NCBI GenBank assembly: GCA_964612145.1
Contig: CAZTBP010000011.1
Coordinates: forward strand, 1 to 64,000
Source: JAGNLV01 sp964612145
Lineage (GTDB): Bacteria > Zixibacteria > MSB-5A5 > GN15 > FEB-12
Reading direction: 5' to 3'
DNA length: 64,000 nucleotides
Positions 27,701 through 35,720 of this stretch are shown in pieces; position 1 is the stretch's first letter; every line of letters starts with the position of its first letter. The notes beneath the pieces were generated by a model. That model was not told where the DNA came from and ran no database searches. It saw only the letters and a program-made list of their open reading frames with translations. The position numbers were made by a program, and so were the translations under genes.

Positions 27701-27935
27701 GAATCCCGGAGATCTCGTTGATGGCATCCTCGATCTTGATGGTGACCTCGGACTCTACCGTTTCAGCTGAGGCACCGGCATAGACGGTCTGGACGGTCGT
27801 GATCGGGAACTCGACATCCGGGAAAAGGTCGACCGGCAGTTCGTAGTAGGAAAACAGCCCGAGAACAAGCAGGGCGGCCATCATCATGGTTGTAAAGACG
27901 GGGCGTTTGACTGCAACTTCAGAGAGCTTCATCAC
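24774..27935 (-). CDS. RND efflux permease (AcrB/MdtB-like)
   Basis: This inner-membrane proton-driven exporter is 1053 residues, the usual length. It has twelve membrane helices in the typical 1+5+1+5 layout with two large periplasmic domains. The proton-relay pair is visible in GLSLAVGILIDDAIVVIENIYRHM-type sequence (TM4), and the C-terminal half has GPIRLRPILMTTFATVFGMLPLALGIGPGAE. It begins with MKLSEVAVKRPVFTTMM, the standard RND opening. It overlaps the adaptor gene by 4 bases. The sequence is closer to the multidrug type than to metal exporters, since heavy-metal RND motifs are absent. The substrate is unknown. Confidence 0.95.
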   Translation of the reverse strand: MMKLSEVAVKRPVFTTMMMAALLVLGLFSYYELPVDLFPDVEFPITTVQTVYAGASAETVESEVTIKIEDAINEISGIRNIQSQSMEGYSLTIIMFELNRDAQVATQEVREKVAGIRGDLPDDIEEPIVQNFDPTAEPIMSIAVSGDRPPSEITTLAKDVVKERIETISGVGQVQLVGGREREILIALDPGKMESFSVSASDVQSAVAAANLEIPGGRVDEASREYLVRMAGRLQRVEQFEDIVIKNRRGAQVYLRDIAQVKDTTEEARSYSAYNGESAVSLTVTKQSGTNTVRMADLIKQTVQDLRDELPSDVTVEIVDDKSTFIEESIHEILFNIRFGTFLAVLVIFLFLLDYRPTLITGFAIPISIIAAFIIMNILNFTINVMTLLGLSLAVGILIDDAIVVIENIYRHMADGRPPMQAAVTGAKEIGLAVMATTFSIMVVFLPVAFMEGIIGRFFYQFGVTVAFAVLASLFVAFSLTPMLSARWLKEEKVKEGKLTPAKTSAGRAWNRVLNILMYWNRTFDWFKPRYRNLLEKSLNHRWLVILIAVASFGLAYLAAQFVGVEFMTETDENQMAIDITTPPGTTLKGSIDRFEIVENTIRQLPQVANTFVTIGRGNAPVNEGRLLVKLIDRSERELSARMLMDSARVLLRDIPGIEYAIGRGEEEGGSSKPIEISIRGPEQEEVVRLANSLEQIFYETPGIVDVGNTLVEGKPEIQVTVDRRLANDLGLSLYDIPITVRWLVEGEVVTRFKEGDQEYDVRMRLAEPYRTSSDDIGRILIKSDKFAPRSTDELLIPLDRVADLHKTTEISEYYRYNRQREVRINANVASDAFAGSAAGTIMERASQELNIPPGYAVGAVGQQEIMEESFQNIFRALFLAVIFIYLLLASQYESFFDPFSIMLSLPLSLVGAIIGLVGSSFSIMSMIGIVLLMGLVTKNAILLIDFVKQERAKGVSRTDAILQAGPIRLRPILMTTFATVFGMLPLALGIGPGAELRAPMARAVIGGMLSSMLLTLVVVPVVYSLIDDFVGLFRRRREQKSQAVKEETAVSG

Positions 27936-28966
27936 GCACCCTTTTCCACGCCGGTGATTTTAACCGGGGTTCCTTTATCGAGGTAACTCTGGCCGAGGGT
28001 GACAACGGTGTCGCCCGGTTCGAGGCCGGACTCAACCACAACACGGCCCTGAAGGTCGGCGCCGAGGGTAACTTCCCGCCGGACGGCTTCGCCATTGAAG
28101 ACGGTGAAGATGGCATTTCCGGCGGAGGTTGTGATTACAGCCTCACGCGGGACAGCGATGACGTTTTCAAGCCGGTCGAGAATGATGCGGACGCTGACGA
28201 ACATGCCCGGGCGGAACTGTCCGGTGTTGTTTGGGATAACGGCTTCGACCCGGAAGGATCTCTTGTACGGGTCAGCCGATTGCGCGACGGCGGAGACGAT
28301 GCCCGTGCCGGTATGGTCGAGGTTCTCGGAGTAGACGTTGACGGTGTCGCCGACCGAGATCAGGTTAATGTCCGACGTGCGGACGTCGAATCGAACGCGC
28401 AGGTTGTCGGTCGCGGCAACGGTGGCGATTTCTTCGCCCTGGGCGAGGAAGTCACCATTGCGGACCTTGACCGAGGTCACAGTTCCGTCGATCGGTGACT
28501 GGATTTCGACGAGCCGTCGGGCCGATTCAAAAGACGCTCTGGCAACTTCGTAGTCGGTTTTGGCAGCATCGAAGGCTGACTCGCTGACGGCGCCTTCCTC
28601 GAAGAGGTACTTCATCTTGTTATAGTGCTTATCGGCGTTGCGGTAGACACTTTGCGCCTGCTGGTAGTTTGAGGAGGGTCCGGAACGGTCGAGCTTTATC
28701 AGAATCCGGCCCGCTTTCACGTCTTCGCCCTCGCGCACCAGCACGCTGTCTACTGCCTCGGCGATCTTGGCGTAGATAACGGCCTGCTTTTCGCCTTCGA
28801 GTGAACCGGTATAGGAGCGCACCACGTTATCACTGAACGGCGTCACTACCTGTACCCGGACAGGTACGGCGGGGCGCTCGGTGGTTTGCTGCGCTTGTTC
28901 CTGTGAGCAGCCGGCCAGCAGGGCCGTGCCCACGACAGTAACGAAAATGTGTCTGCGTAAATTCAT
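27932..28966 (-). CDS. RND periplasmic adaptor (membrane fusion) lipoprotein
   Basis: The adaptor bridges the RND pump and the TolC channel. The 344-residue protein has a lipoprotein signal ending LLAGC, with cysteine at about residue 20. It then has the HlyD/AcrA order: a lipoyl half with YAKIAEAVDSVLVREGEDVKAG, a helical hairpin of about 60 residues, the second lipoyl half (IQSPIDGTVTSVKVRNGDFLAQG), and a beta-barrel and membrane-proximal domain. The ATG is 5 bases after tolC. It should be anchored in the periplasmic face of the inner membrane. Confidence 0.94.
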   Translation of the reverse strand: MNLRRHIFVTVVGTALLAGCSQEQAQQTTERPAVPVRVQVVTPFSDNVVRSYTGSLEGEKQAVIYAKIAEAVDSVLVREGEDVKAGRILIKLDRSGPSSNYQQAQSVYRNADKHYNKMKYLFEEGAVSESAFDAAKTDYEVARASFESARRLVEIQSPIDGTVTSVKVRNGDFLAQGEEIATVAATDNLRVRFDVRTSDINLISVGDTVNVYSENLDHTGTGIVSAVAQSADPYKRSFRVEAVIPNNTGQFRPGMFVSVRIILDRLENVIAVPREAVITTSAGNAIFTVFNGEAVRREVTLGADLQGRVVVESGLEPGDTVVTLGQSYLDKGTPVKITGVEKGA

Positions 28967-28971
28967 AGTCG

Positions 28972-30333
28972 TTAATTCATCCCCAATTGAATCGTGCTGG
29001 CTCTTTCAAGCCGCGCGCGCGCCTCGCGAAATGAGAACAGGGCGGCGGCTCGGGCGTTCCGGGCATCGGTCAGGGCCACCTGAGCGGAGAGGACTTCAAG
29101 GAGGGTTCCGACACCGGATTCATAACGGACATTAGCTATTTTCAGACCTTCCTCGGCCTCGGCGATATTAGCGCCCTGAATGTCGAGGGCTTTTTTCGCC
29201 TGGACGAGTCGGTCATAGGCTTCTTCTACCTGCAGACGAATGTCATCGCGCAGGCGGCTCTGTGAGAGTTGGGCCTGATTGTAATCGACTTTGCCTTGCT
29301 GGACGTTGGCGCCGCGCTCAAATCCACGGAAAATTGGGATGCTGATTTCAAGTCCGGCGGTCAGGGAGCGGCTGTTGTTTTCAGCCATCGTGAAGGCATC
29401 GGACTGACCGGTCCACTGGTAGGCGGAAACGACGTCGAGACTTGGGTAGTAATCGCCCTGGGCGACGCGCACGGCTTTGTTGGTTATATCTGTAAGCAGG
29501 TCAGCCTGCTGCATGGCGGGGCGACCGGTCAAAGCGGTGTCGAGATAGTAGTCGAGGGGACGGAGCTGGGCAAGCAGGGTGTCATTGGGGTTGACAGCGA
29601 GTTCGACATCGCTGTTGAGGTCCATTCCGAGGAACGATTTGAGGCGTTTTTCCGACAGTTCGACATCGGATTCTGCGGCGATAATCTCCGGCAACAGGTT
29701 GTTTTTTTCAACCCTGGCGCGGAGGACCTCGTATTCGGATACCATGCCCTGGCCATACATTTTCTCGATGACTTCGAGGTTGTAGGTGTTGGCCTCGAGG
29801 GCCTTTTCGAGTACGCTCAGGCGGGAGCGCTGGAGGATAACCTGGTAGAACAGCACTTCGGCATTGTAAAGGACGTCGGATTTGACTTCCTGGGCTCCGG
29901 CCCGTGAGTATCGTTTGTAGAGCTTGGCAATTTGCCAGGCGGTGAAGACTTTGCCACCCTGCCAGATCGGCTGGCGCAGGGAGATAGCCGCGTTAAATGA
30001 ATTCTTGAAGCCGAACTGGAATTCCTGGGTCTGTCCACCGAAAGTGACAAAACTCGTCGGAATGTAGAAATTGCGGATGTAGCCGGCCGTCGCCGAAATA
30101 TCCGGCAATGCGCCGGCCCTGGCTTTAACGATTTCGGCGTCGGCGCGCTTGACCTCCTGCATTGCCGTCAGATACTCCCGGTTATACTCCAGGGCGAGAT
30201 CGCGAACGCGCTCGACCGTGAGCACTTGTTCGGCCGGTTCAGCCGCCGGGAGAGACGACATAAGACCAATGACAATTATCGGTACGAACAGGACCGAAAG
30301 GCAACGCGAGAATTTTGTGTGCGGATGTGTCAT
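28972..30333 (-). CDS. TolC-family outer membrane efflux channel
   Basis: This is the outer-membrane exit duct of the tripartite pump. The 453 residues start with an export signal (hydrophobic 14-31), then two OEP repeats of long helices and barrel strands, with YNREYLTAMQEVKRADAEIVKARAGALPDISATAGY in the first. I chose ATG at 30333, which lies 5 bases after the tetR stop; a GTG or TTG start further upstream (to 30366) would overlap tetR and lengthen the signal oddly. The gene heads the structural part of the operon. Confidence 0.93.
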   Translation of the reverse strand: MTHPHTKFSRCLSVLFVPIIVIGLMSSLPAAEPAEQVLTVERVRDLALEYNREYLTAMQEVKRADAEIVKARAGALPDISATAGYIRNFYIPTSFVTFGGQTQEFQFGFKNSFNAAISLRQPIWQGGKVFTAWQIAKLYKRYSRAGAQEVKSDVLYNAEVLFYQVILQRSRLSVLEKALEANTYNLEVIEKMYGQGMVSEYEVLRARVEKNNLLPEIIAAESDVELSEKRLKSFLGMDLNSDVELAVNPNDTLLAQLRPLDYYLDTALTGRPAMQQADLLTDITNKAVRVAQGDYYPSLDVVSAYQWTGQSDAFTMAENNSRSLTAGLEISIPIFRGFERGANVQQGKVDYNQAQLSQSRLRDDIRLQVEEAYDRLVQAKKALDIQGANIAEAEEGLKIANVRYESGVGTLLEVLSAQVALTDARNARAAALFSFREARARLERASTIQLGMN

Positions 30334-30338
30334 GCCTT

Positions 30339-30956
30339 TTACTTTCCGTTGCGGGTCTTCCCCCAAATCGATTCAATAGTTTTGATATGTCGGTCGAATT
30401 TGCCCAGGTCCGAGTGAACCATGCCGGCGAAGCAGAGGCCGTCGTAAAGAGCGTGGACAACTTCGACCACTCGCCGGCGCTGGGTTTTGGTCCGGCCGTA
30501 GGCGGGATCAAGCAAGTCCGTGAAGGCCTCCATCGAGTGCTCGTAGGCAGTGCTGATTATTCGCTTGAGTCTCGGGATACTGATGATTTCAGACAGCAGT
30601 TGCAAGTTGCGCCGGGATTCGGGCAGGGGCAGTTGTTGATCGATATCGCGGATCACCCGAAGCAGATCCGCCGGCGAGAACTTTTTGTCAGGCAGATCAT
30701 CGATTGCCCTCTCGAAGCTGTCGGTGATTTGCTTCACGAACGACGCCATTATATCTTCTTTGCTTCTGAAGTGAAAATACAAAGCGCCTTTGGTCACGCC
30801 GGCTTTTCGGGCGATTTCTTCGGTTGTCGTAGCCCGGTAGCCCCTTTTGAGAAAGAGCTCGTGGGCTGCGGTGATCAACTGCTCGCGACGTTTTTCAGCG
30901 GGGAGCTTGGGGCTTTGCTTTATACGCGATTTCTTTTTTGTTTCTTTCGGCGTCAT
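30339..30956 (-). CDS. TetR/AcrR-family regulator of the efflux-bacillithiol operon
   Basis: The 205-residue repressor-type protein has a basic N-terminal tail, then the TetR helix-turn-helix TTTEEIARKAGVTKGALYFHF (about 43-63). A helical ligand-binding domain with no recognisable specificity follows. It is the first gene of the seven-gene operon and sits 5 bases before tolC. An operator-like inverted repeat overlaps its own -10 box (30960-30981), so autorepression and control of the whole operon are likely. The ligand is unknown; an efflux substrate or an electrophile that also consumes bacillithiol would make sense. Confidence 0.93.
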   Translation of the reverse strand: MTPKETKKKSRIKQSPKLPAEKRREQLITAAHELFLKRGYRATTTEEIARKAGVTKGALYFHFRSKEDIMASFVKQITDSFERAIDDLPDKKFSPADLLRVIRDIDQQLPLPESRRNLQLLSEIISIPRLKRIISTAYEHSMEAFTDLLDPAYGRTKTQRRRVVEVVHALYDGLCFAGMVHSDLGKFDRHIKTIESIWGKTRNGK

Positions 30957-30959
30957 TCT

Positions 30960-30981
30960 ACATACCTACCGGCCAGTATCT
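30960..30981. promoter_or_regulatory. Putative TetR operator
   Basis: An imperfect 18-base inverted repeat (ATAC..CCGG..GTAT on the minus strand, 30963-30980 region) with flanking ACATACCTACCGG on the plus strand resembles the ACATACC-type half sites bound by many TetR/AcrR proteins. It overlaps the -10 box and the predicted transcription start of tetR. Confidence 0.5.
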
Positions 30982-31007
30982 ATATGTGAAAGAACGCACA
31001 AAGTCAA
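30979..31007 (-). promoter_or_regulatory. Promoter of the tetR-efflux-bacillithiol operon
   Basis: TTGACT (31002-31007) and TATAGA (30979-30984) are separated by exactly 17 bases on the minus strand. Both boxes match the sigma70 consensus at 5 of 6. The predicted start is near 30972, giving a short leader of about 15 bases to the tetR ATG. Confidence 0.65.
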
Positions 31008-31039
31008 GAGAAGTTGCACTAAAGATCGTGAGCTTTTCG

Positions 31040-32008
31040 TTAAATCCAGTCTTTTTTGCGGAAAAAGACGAACAGGAAAAGTATTATCACCAGGATAAAC
31101 GTGAGCGCGGCGGGATACCCCCAGCGCCAGTCGAGTTCCGGCATGTGGGTGAAGTTCATGCCCCAGAGGCCGACCAGGAAAGTCGGGGGAATGAAGAGTA
31201 CGGTGAAGATAGTCAGGACTTTGATCGTCTCGTTGGTCTTGGTGGAAACGGAGGAGTAGTATATTTCCAGCGAGGAGCTCAGAATCTCGCGGTGGAAGTT
31301 GGCAAGGTCATCGATGCGCAGCAGGTGGTCATGAATATCGGAGAAATAGACTGCGGCGCGCGAGGATATTTGCGGGAACTGCTCTCTGGACAAGTGTAGA
31401 ACAACTTCTTTCTGCGGTATAACCACGCGCCGAAGTTGAATAATGTCGCGGCGCAGGGTGAAGATTGACCGGAGCGTGTCTTCGTCGAATTCGCCTAAGA
31501 TGTCATCTTCAATCTGGTCGATTTCGTATTCCAGAATGTCCAGTGTAGCGTTGTAGTTATCGACGACCGTATCGATCACGGCGTGGAAGAGAAAGTCGGA
31601 GCCACGGGTCATGAGGCGTTCGTCTCGTTCGGCGCGGTGGTAGAGGTAATCATACATGCGGTGGTCATCGTAGTGCACGGTGACCAGCGAGTTGCCCGAC
31701 AGGAAGAGGTCGATTTCCCCGACTTTCAGGCCCTCTTCCCTGCCGACGTAGTCAACGATCTGGAAGACGAGGAACAGGTAGCGATCGTAATCATCGAGTT
31801 TGGTTCGCGGCTTTTCGGAAATGACGTCCTCGATAGCCAGCGGGTGAAAATTGAAGTCGTGAGTGAGGATATATGATTCTTCATCGGTCGGCTTGCACAT
31901 ATCAACCCAGAGGACGGCGCCTTCCTGGCGGGCCATGGCTTTGAAGTCGGTGACGCCTTCATCAACCTGAACGCCTTCGCCGGGCAGGTACAGGAATGAT
32001 TTGATCAT
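31040..32008 (-). CDS. corA: CorA-family magnesium/cobalt transporter
   Basis: CorA forms a pentameric Mg2+ channel in the inner membrane. The 322-residue protein has the large cytosolic funnel domain, long stalk helix (LEYEIDQIEDDILGEF), and two C-terminal membrane helices. The signature GMN is present in LVGLWGMNFTHMPEL, and a basic KKDWI tail ends the protein. It starts 4 bases inside the end of the flippase-like gene, so the two are co-translated, and it ends 83 bases before tetR, whose own promoter lies in that gap. Confidence 0.95.
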   Translation of the reverse strand: MIKSFLYLPGEGVQVDEGVTDFKAMARQEGAVLWVDMCKPTDEESYILTHDFNFHPLAIEDVISEKPRTKLDDYDRYLFLVFQIVDYVGREEGLKVGEIDLFLSGNSLVTVHYDDHRMYDYLYHRAERDERLMTRGSDFLFHAVIDTVVDNYNATLDILEYEIDQIEDDILGEFDEDTLRSIFTLRRDIIQLRRVVIPQKEVVLHLSREQFPQISSRAAVYFSDIHDHLLRIDDLANFHREILSSSLEIYYSSVSTKTNETIKVLTIFTVLFIPPTFLVGLWGMNFTHMPELDWRWGYPAALTFILVIILFLFVFFRKKDWI

Positions 32009-33051
32009 GCCGTTTCCTCCTTTCCGATCAGCATGCCGTTTTCATCGACGTTGTCCAGCAGTTTGGCGTCCGCATGCTGGCTGCGGATCTCGCGGATCGA
32101 GACCTTTCGTGTTTTCATGAACCACATCCCCATGATCCAGAGGGGCAAGAGGTCCAGCAGGTGAAGCGCAAGCGCGAACAACACGGCATCGGACCCTGGC
32201 ACATTGAACGCTTCCAGCGATGTCTTGACGGCCAACTCAAACGTGCCGGCGTTACCGGGTGTGATAGGCACCATCAGCAAGAGGGTGTTTACTATCATCA
32301 CGACGGCGGCGGCAGCTAATGGCAATCCCATACCAAACGATTTAAAAAGGAAAAAGATGACAAAGACGTGGGCTGTCCAGTACAAAAGTGACAATAGAAT
32401 GGAATAGGCCATATTTTGACTGGACTGAAGCATTTCGATGCCCTTGGTGAAAGAGCGGAGGAACTTCCTTATGGAGATATAAAACCCGGGCCATCGATCC
32501 CGGAACCAGCGGCGGCTGGTTTGCTCCAGGCGGCCCTGAAAGTGCAGGATGATATACAGCAGAATCACAAGCCCCAGGGTTACGCCGGAGAGTACATAGC
32601 CGGCTGTTCGGTACTCTTCGGGAAAGGCAAACGCCAGCGATGTCAACATCAGGAAAATCACCAGTGTCAGGGCGTCGAACAAGACTTCCAGCACGATGGT
32701 CGAGAAGATAAATGTTTTGCGCAGGCCCTCGACTTTGGCAAACAGAAAAATGCGGCCGACCTGACCGGTGAGGGCAGGCATGACGATATTGACAACCTGT
32801 CCGGCGGAATACAGGGAGAGGGAATGCAGAACGGGCAGCTTCTTCTGGGGGAGGACCATGAGGCGCCACCGCAGCGCCTTGATGCTGACAAACAGGAAGG
32901 AGCAAAAGACAGCGGGGATGAGATAGATCGGATCAACCCGGGATGGCAGCGTGCGGAGTTCCGCGAGGCTGATATCCTTGAGACAATAGGCCAGCAGGGC
33001 AACTGCAATAAGCGTGCCCCAGAACTTTTTCTTCTTCCATATCATCGGCAT
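32005..33051 (-). CDS. Flippase-like membrane protein (LPG synthase TM-region family)
   Basis: The 348 residues contain about eight hydrophobic helices and resemble the UPF0104 / lysylphosphatidylglycerol synthase transmembrane family. Supporting blocks are LYSAGQVVNIVMPALTGQVGRIF and LLMVPITPGNAGTFELA. Members act on lipid-linked substrates or flip lipids; without the synthase domain the reaction here is unknown. The C-terminus is a hydrophilic tail of about 40 residues. It has its own promoter and overlaps corA by 4 bases. Confidence 0.8.
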   Translation of the reverse strand: MPMIWKKKKFWGTLIAVALLAYCLKDISLAELRTLPSRVDPIYLIPAVFCSFLFVSIKALRWRLMVLPQKKLPVLHSLSLYSAGQVVNIVMPALTGQVGRIFLFAKVEGLRKTFIFSTIVLEVLFDALTLVIFLMLTSLAFAFPEEYRTAGYVLSGVTLGLVILLYIILHFQGRLEQTSRRWFRDRWPGFYISIRKFLRSFTKGIEMLQSSQNMAYSILLSLLYWTAHVFVIFFLFKSFGMGLPLAAAAVVMIVNTLLLMVPITPGNAGTFELAVKTSLEAFNVPGSDAVLFALALHLLDLLPLWIMGMWFMKTRKVSIREIRSQHADAKLLDNVDENGMLIGKEETA

Positions 33052-33084
33052 CCGATCATTTCGTCAGGTAGAAATGTGATTTGT

Positions 33085-33113
33085 AACATACCGGGCGGCG
33101 GCGGGAGTGTCAA
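33085..33113 (-). promoter_or_regulatory. Promoter of the flippase-corA operon
   Basis: A perfect TTGACA (33108-33113) precedes TATGTT (33085-33090) by 17 bases on the minus strand. It lies 34 bases upstream of the flippase ATG. Confidence 0.65.
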
Positions 33114-33146
33114 CTTAATAACGGGTGGGGCAGAACCGCTAAGGTA

Positions 33147-33896
33147 TTACACCTCAGCAACTAAGTCCTGCTTGATCCAGCCTCGACGCTTGTTTTCAAA
33201 CAGGACGTTATAATAGTCGCCGGAGGTGGCAACAACCTCGGCGACCAGGCCGGGGGCACCCTGGAATTCGAGATCGGCGTTGGCCGTCGGGCCGTTGAGG
33301 ATCGGTGAGTCTTCGGCGACTATGACTACTCGCCGGGTCAGGTAGTCGGTGCGGTATTTGAATGTAGTGAGGCCGCTGAAAATGACTACGAGAACCAGCC
33401 CGACGATCACACCGGCGCGGATGAGCGGGCCGCGGAATCCCAGTCCGTAACGGATCATCAGGACGAGGCAGAACAGGATGAAGAGAATTGATGAGACCCA
33501 GGCCATGGTGTGGAGGCGGTATGGCTGGACCAGTGATTCGAGGAAACCGGTAACCGGGTTGAGTTTCACACCCTCCATCTTGACGCGTGAGAACTGGCGG
33601 GCGAATTCGAGGTTGTGGCGGATGTCTTCATCGGCGGGGTCGAGGCGCTGTGCCCGGAGATAATTCAGGATGGCGTGGCCGATATCGTCGTTGCGGAAGT
33701 AGGCATTGCCGAGATTATAATAGAGTTCGGCCGACTCTATCCCTTCGGAAAGGATGGACTCATAGAGGCGGATAGCGCTTTCGTATTCCCGTTGCTCATA
33801 GAACTGGTTGGCCTGTTGGAACTCTTCTGCGAAGTCGGCGGCAACAGCGCCGGATGCCAGGATCAGCAGAATCAGTATCAGCCCGGATTTATGCAA
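33147..33896 (-). CDS. batE: BatE-like TPR membrane protein
   Basis: The 249-residue protein has an export signal, two TPR units (FYEQREYESAIRLYESIL and AELYYNLGNAYFRNDDIGHAILNYLRAQRLDP), two membrane helices at about 134-152 and 160-178, and an SH3-like C-terminal domain (VAEDSPILNGPTANADLEFQ...GWIKQDLV). This is the BatE layout. It starts at TTG, 9 bases after GGAGG, within the last codons of batD, and closes the Bat operon. Bat proteins are linked to stress tolerance and to MoxR-assisted assembly in the envelope; the exact substrate is not known. Confidence 0.85.
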   Translation of the reverse strand: MHKSGLILILLILASGAVAADFAEEFQQANQFYEQREYESAIRLYESILSEGIESAELYYNLGNAYFRNDDIGHAILNYLRAQRLDPADEDIRHNLEFARQFSRVKMEGVKLNPVTGFLESLVQPYRLHTMAWVSSILFILFCLVLMIRYGLGFRGPLIRAGVIVGLVLVVIFSGLTTFKYRTDYLTRRVVIVAEDSPILNGPTANADLEFQGAPGLVAEVVATSGDYYNVLFENKRRGWIKQDLVAEV

Positions 33897-35715
33897 AGCG
33901 AACCGCCTCCAGTCGGATCATGATGTCCTCGACTTTTTTCAGCGCGGCATCGATGTCGTCCTGCGTGATCGACGCCGGGGCAAACCGGGCGAAGTCACAC
34001 TCCTGAAGGATTTCATTGATATTGGCAACAAGGTCCTCCCCGGCCCCACGGCTTTCAAGAAGTTCCTTGATCGAGTCGGTGGTCAGGCCGTAGGGGGAGA
34101 CATTCAGTTTGTCGGCGATGTAGGAAGTGAGGGTCAGGTGCAGCTCGGCGTAGAAGTCGCTTCCCTGCTCAATGGTTGCCAGTGAGCGGGCCGTGGCAAG
34201 ACGCTTGCGAGCCTTTTTGCCGGCCTGGATCGACCGGGCGTAGCCGACATTGGCCTGGAGTCGTTCGCGTCGGACGCGAACGACAATCATCCCCAACAGC
34301 ACAACAAGCGGAAGGCCGTTGACAATTAAATAGACTGGGCTGAACAGAATGACGCCGCCCTGCGGAACAGTGTCGCCGACATTGTTCTTTATGAAGCGAA
34401 TGTCCCTGGCGCTGCTGCCGACCACCATTTCCGAGCCGGCGTACGGCAGGTCGGTTGTGCCGGTGTATCCTTCGGGCTTGAGCGCCGTGATGGGAATCGG
34501 GTGGGTGGAGGTGGTGAGGTACCTGCCCTGTTTGGGGTCGAAGTAGGAATATTCGATTGCTGGTATGGTCAGTTGCCCAGGACGGCGCGGGATGAAGACT
34601 TCTTCATATGTCTTAGTGCCGCTGAGCTGGTCGTTGCTTCTGGTGACATTTTCGGAACTGGAGGATTCGTAGATCCGGAAATCATCCAGTTCCGGAATCG
34701 GCGGCTCGGCGGCGGCCTTTATATTGCCGGTTCCGGAGATGCGGATGGTGACCGTCACCGGCTGGTTGACATCGACCCGCTGCTTATCCGCCCGGGCGGT
34801 AATGCTGTATCGGCCGATAGCTCCGGTAAAATCTTTGGGACGACCGGCGGTCGGCAGCGGCTTGACATTGATGGTAACCGGTTTGCTCCGAACGGTAACT
34901 TCTTTGCCGGAACTAAAGAAGTCACTGAAGGCGCCGAACGGATCCCGGGTGCGACGGTTTCGGTCGGCAACGGTGACGCGGATAGCGGCCTGCCCGATGG
35001 TAAGCTCGCCGGTTTGAGTCGGGAACAGCGCGTACTTACGTTCGATGGCCTTGTAGATTCGGCCGTTGATCTTCTGCCGATAGGGAGCCTTGTTGCCCAG
35101 CAGTTCGTTCCAGAAACCGGTGGTGCTGGGTTCAATCAGTTCGGGGGAGCCATAGTGCTGGACAGCGATGTAGAATTTCAACGTGAGAGTGACCTGTTCG
35201 TTGACGTAGGGGTTCTCGTTGTCAACGACGGCCTCGAGGAAGTAGTCACGTCCGGCGCCACTGGTCCCGGTCGCCTGATCTTCGAGCTCGGGTGTCGTGG
35301 CGGTTCCTTTGTCAAGGACGGTGAGTTCGACTGTCTCGCCCTTGTAGCGGCGGTTATTATAGACGACAGAGATATTTGAGATGGGATAGGTACCGGCTTT
35401 GGTCGGCACCAGCAGGTAGCGATAGGTTACTGTTGAGCTCACTTGACCGTTGACAATGCTAATATTGCTGGACTGACCCTGCGAGTAAACCTCGAAACGG
35501 ACCATTGGCGGCAGGTCCGGTTTGGGGAGGTTCTGGGTCGGCCCGGCAATCTGCACGGTCAGCAATGCCTGCTCGTCGAGGCCGATAGTATCGCGGTTGA
35601 GCGACACCGCAATAGAGACCTCGTCGGCCGGGGCCTGTCCCGCTGAGGGCTGAGATACCAGCATCACGGCGGCCAGCACGAAGAACACCGTAATTATAGC
35701 TGAAGTACGCTTCAT
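33889..35715 (-). CDS. batD: BatD-family protein
   Basis: This 608-residue protein has an export signal, a large periplasmic region of repeated Ig-like beta domains, then a membrane helix (about 461-479), and a helical cytosolic end. The DUF-like motif ALFPTQTGELTIGQAAIRV is typical of BatD. The cytosolic end carries CDFARFAPAS, a motif echoed in two other proteins of this operon. I chose ATG at 35715, 5 bases after batC; the TTG at 35727 would add four residues. It most likely works with the VWA proteins BatA and BatB in the inner membrane. Confidence 0.87.
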   Translation of the reverse strand: MKRTSAIITVFFVLAAVMLVSQPSAGQAPADEVSIAVSLNRDTIGLDEQALLTVQIAGPTQNLPKPDLPPMVRFEVYSQGQSSNISIVNGQVSSTVTYRYLLVPTKAGTYPISNISVVYNNRRYKGETVELTVLDKGTATTPELEDQATGTSGAGRDYFLEAVVDNENPYVNEQVTLTLKFYIAVQHYGSPELIEPSTTGFWNELLGNKAPYRQKINGRIYKAIERKYALFPTQTGELTIGQAAIRVTVADRNRRTRDPFGAFSDFFSSGKEVTVRSKPVTINVKPLPTAGRPKDFTGAIGRYSITARADKQRVDVNQPVTVTIRISGTGNIKAAAEPPIPELDDFRIYESSSSENVTRSNDQLSGTKTYEEVFIPRRPGQLTIPAIEYSYFDPKQGRYLTTSTHPIPITALKPEGYTGTTDLPYAGSEMVVGSSARDIRFIKNNVGDTVPQGGVILFSPVYLIVNGLPLVVLLGMIVVRVRRERLQANVGYARSIQAGKKARKRLATARSLATIEQGSDFYAELHLTLTSYIADKLNVSPYGLTTDSIKELLESRGAGEDLVANINEILQECDFARFAPASITQDDIDAALKKVEDIMIRLEAVRFA

Positions 35716-35720
35716 GTCGC

